Assembly: GCF_000767465.1 (NCBI RefSeq)
Contig: NZ_CP009292.1
Coordinates: 310,001 to 374,000 of the forward strand
DNA length: 64,000 nucleotides
From: Novosphingobium pentaromativorans US6-1
GTDB taxonomy: Bacteria; Pseudomonadota; Alphaproteobacteria; Sphingomonadales; Sphingomonadaceae
Reading direction: 5' to 3'
The position numbers were made by a program, and so were the translations under genes. Positions 62,993-64,000 of the stretch are shown here, piece after piece. The notes under the pieces are model-generated. The model was not told the DNA's origin. It did no database searches and saw only the letters and a list, made by a program, of their open reading frames with translations. Each line of letters starts with the position of its first letter. Within the stretch, counting starts at the first letter, position 1.

Positions 62993-64000
62993 ATGACAAG
63001 TCGACCTGTTCAGGCCGGATTGATGCTCACTGTCGCCCTTAGTTCCATTGCCATCGCATCGTCTGCCTACGCGCAGGATGTCGGGGCCGAAACTGTTTCA
63101 CCAGCATTTTCGCCGGACGAAATCGTAGTAACCGCGCGCCGCGTTAGCGAGAGTCTGCAAAGGACTCCTGTGTCGATGGCAGCGCTGAATTCCGATCAAT
63201 TGCGCTCGGCCGGTATCGGCAAGATAGCGGATATCGGAACAGTCGTCCCCGGTCTAAATCTATTCTATGTCGGTAGCCCCTACAACATGGTCTATAGCAT
63301 CCGCGGTCTGTCCCGCGGCACGCTTGGATTCCAGCAACCCGCCGTCACGACGTATGTCAACGATGTGCCGACATCCGTGACCGGAACCAATCTGCCCACC
63401 TACGATCTGGAAGGGATACAGGTACTCAAGGGTCCCCAGGGGACTCTGTTCGGACGCAACTCCGAAGCCGGGGCGATCCTGATGAATACGCGCAAACCCA
63501 CGCACGACTTCAACGGATACGTCGAAACCAAGATCGGCGATTACTCCTGGACCGAACTGACGGGCGCCATCAATGTCCCCCTGGTCAAGGACGTCCTTGC
63601 CGTCCGGATCGCCGGAAACTTCAATCGACGCGATGGTTACACCAAGAACCTGAGCTTTCCGGGGAATGATTTCAACCAGTTGCACGACCAGTCCATCCGT
63701 GTTTCCTTGCTCGCTGAGCCAACCGACAACCTTCGAAATATCCTGGTCTTCGACAAGTTCTCGTCTTCGACGAACGGCATCACGCCAGTCATCTATACCT
63801 ATGATCCCAACTCGACCGCTGTGCCCAACTTTCCGCCGTTCAACGGCTTCGGCGCAGCCGAGGCGCTTGCCGCCCAGCAGGCGAACGGTCCGCGTACTGC
63901 GACATCGCCGATGCTGCTTCCAAACGAGATCCGCAGCACCAGTCTCACCAACACGACTACGCTCGATGTCGGCTCCGTCCAGATCAAGAACATCTTCGGC
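62993..64000 (+). CDS. TonB-dependent receptor, 3' end missing
   Basis: The frame is open to the window edge; 336 residues are seen. It starts with a signal peptide (MTSRPVQAGLMLTVALSSIA to AYA), a TonB box (DEIVVTARR) and a plug domain with IQVLKGPQGTLFGRNSEAG. Barrel strands follow. There is no STN domain, unlike the other two receptors. GGAGAGGA precedes the ATG. This type, common in sphingomonads, often imports aromatic or steroid compounds rather than iron. The likely regulator is the TetR protein upstream. Confidence 0.92.
   Translation, partial: MTSRPVQAGLMLTVALSSIAIASSAYAQDVGAETVSPAFSPDEIVVTARRVSESLQRTPVSMAALNSDQLRSAGIGKIADIGTVVPGLNLFYVGSPYNMVYSIRGLSRGTLGFQQPAVTTYVNDVPTSVTGTNLPTYDLEGIQVLKGPQGTLFGRNSEAGAILMNTRKPTHDFNGYVETKIGDYSWTELTGAINVPLVKDVLAVRIAGNFNRRDGYTKNLSFPGNDFNQLHDQSIRVSLLAEPTDNLRNILVFDKFSSSTNGITPVIYTYDPNSTAVPNFPPFNGFGAAEALAAQQANGPRTATSPMLLPNEIRSTSLTNTTTLDVGSVQIKNIFG

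Overview
The window looks like chromosomal DNA of a GC-rich alphaproteobacterium of the Sphingomonadales, most likely Novosphingobium or a close relative. The main reasons are a protocatechuate 4,5-cleavage (lig) operon of the sphingomonad type, three TonB-dependent receptors (two driven by FecI/FecR-like signalling, one beside a TetR gene), and dense operons joined by ATGA overlaps. No rRNA, tRNA, CRISPR array, insertion sequence or phage gene was seen. The genus is inferred from protein content, not from a marker gene.

Layout. 1-7366 (+): the tail of a LysR regulator with a doubled DNA-binding domain, then a lig operon (DUF1932 dehydrogenase, ligJ, Rieske oxygenase, ligA, ligB, ligC, aldo/keto reductase) for aromatic-acid catabolism. 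7540-9758 (+): an NfeD protease and slipin pair. 9863-13639: two convergent cyclic-di-GMP genes, one GGDEF and one MHYT-PAS-GGDEF-EAL. 13842-18004 (-): a Gfo/Idh/MocA oxidoreductase, a small winged-helix-like protein with a palindrome upstream, and katG.

18099-33711: a nitrogen island for urea. urtABCDE and a TorF-type porin run leftward. ureDABCEFG and a HupE/UreJ nickel permease run rightward. A long 19-bp inverted repeat lies between them. The rightward operon continues into an unusual hybrid kinase, an NCS1-type transporter fused to a histidine kinase and receiver, followed by a LuxR-type response regulator. This pair is a good candidate for the urea or nucleobase sensor of the island.

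33718-42234 (-): one tightly packed transcription unit of eight genes. It runs from a thermostable-hemolysin-family protein through an AMP-ligase/haem-oxygenase-like fusion, an SDR, a TPR protein and a methyltransferase to a FecI sigma factor, a FecR anti-sigma factor and a TonB receptor. It reads like a small-molecule pathway tied to its own uptake signalling and is the best candidate for an undescribed system. 42593-45468 (+): an IorAB-like molybdenum hydroxylase. 45545-52694 (-): a second, paralogous sigma/FecR/TonB receptor system behind a Fur-like box, with an autotransporter downstream.

52857-57840: a type III polyketide synthase locus with a divergent methyltransferase, then DUF2147, ACP, ketosynthase, type III PKS and FAD oxidoreductase. 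57856-61263 (-): a secreted protein of unknown function, an MFS transporter and an SDR. 61264-64000: a TetR regulator lying between two matching operator/promoter sites, the second of which precedes a TonB receptor cut off by the window end.
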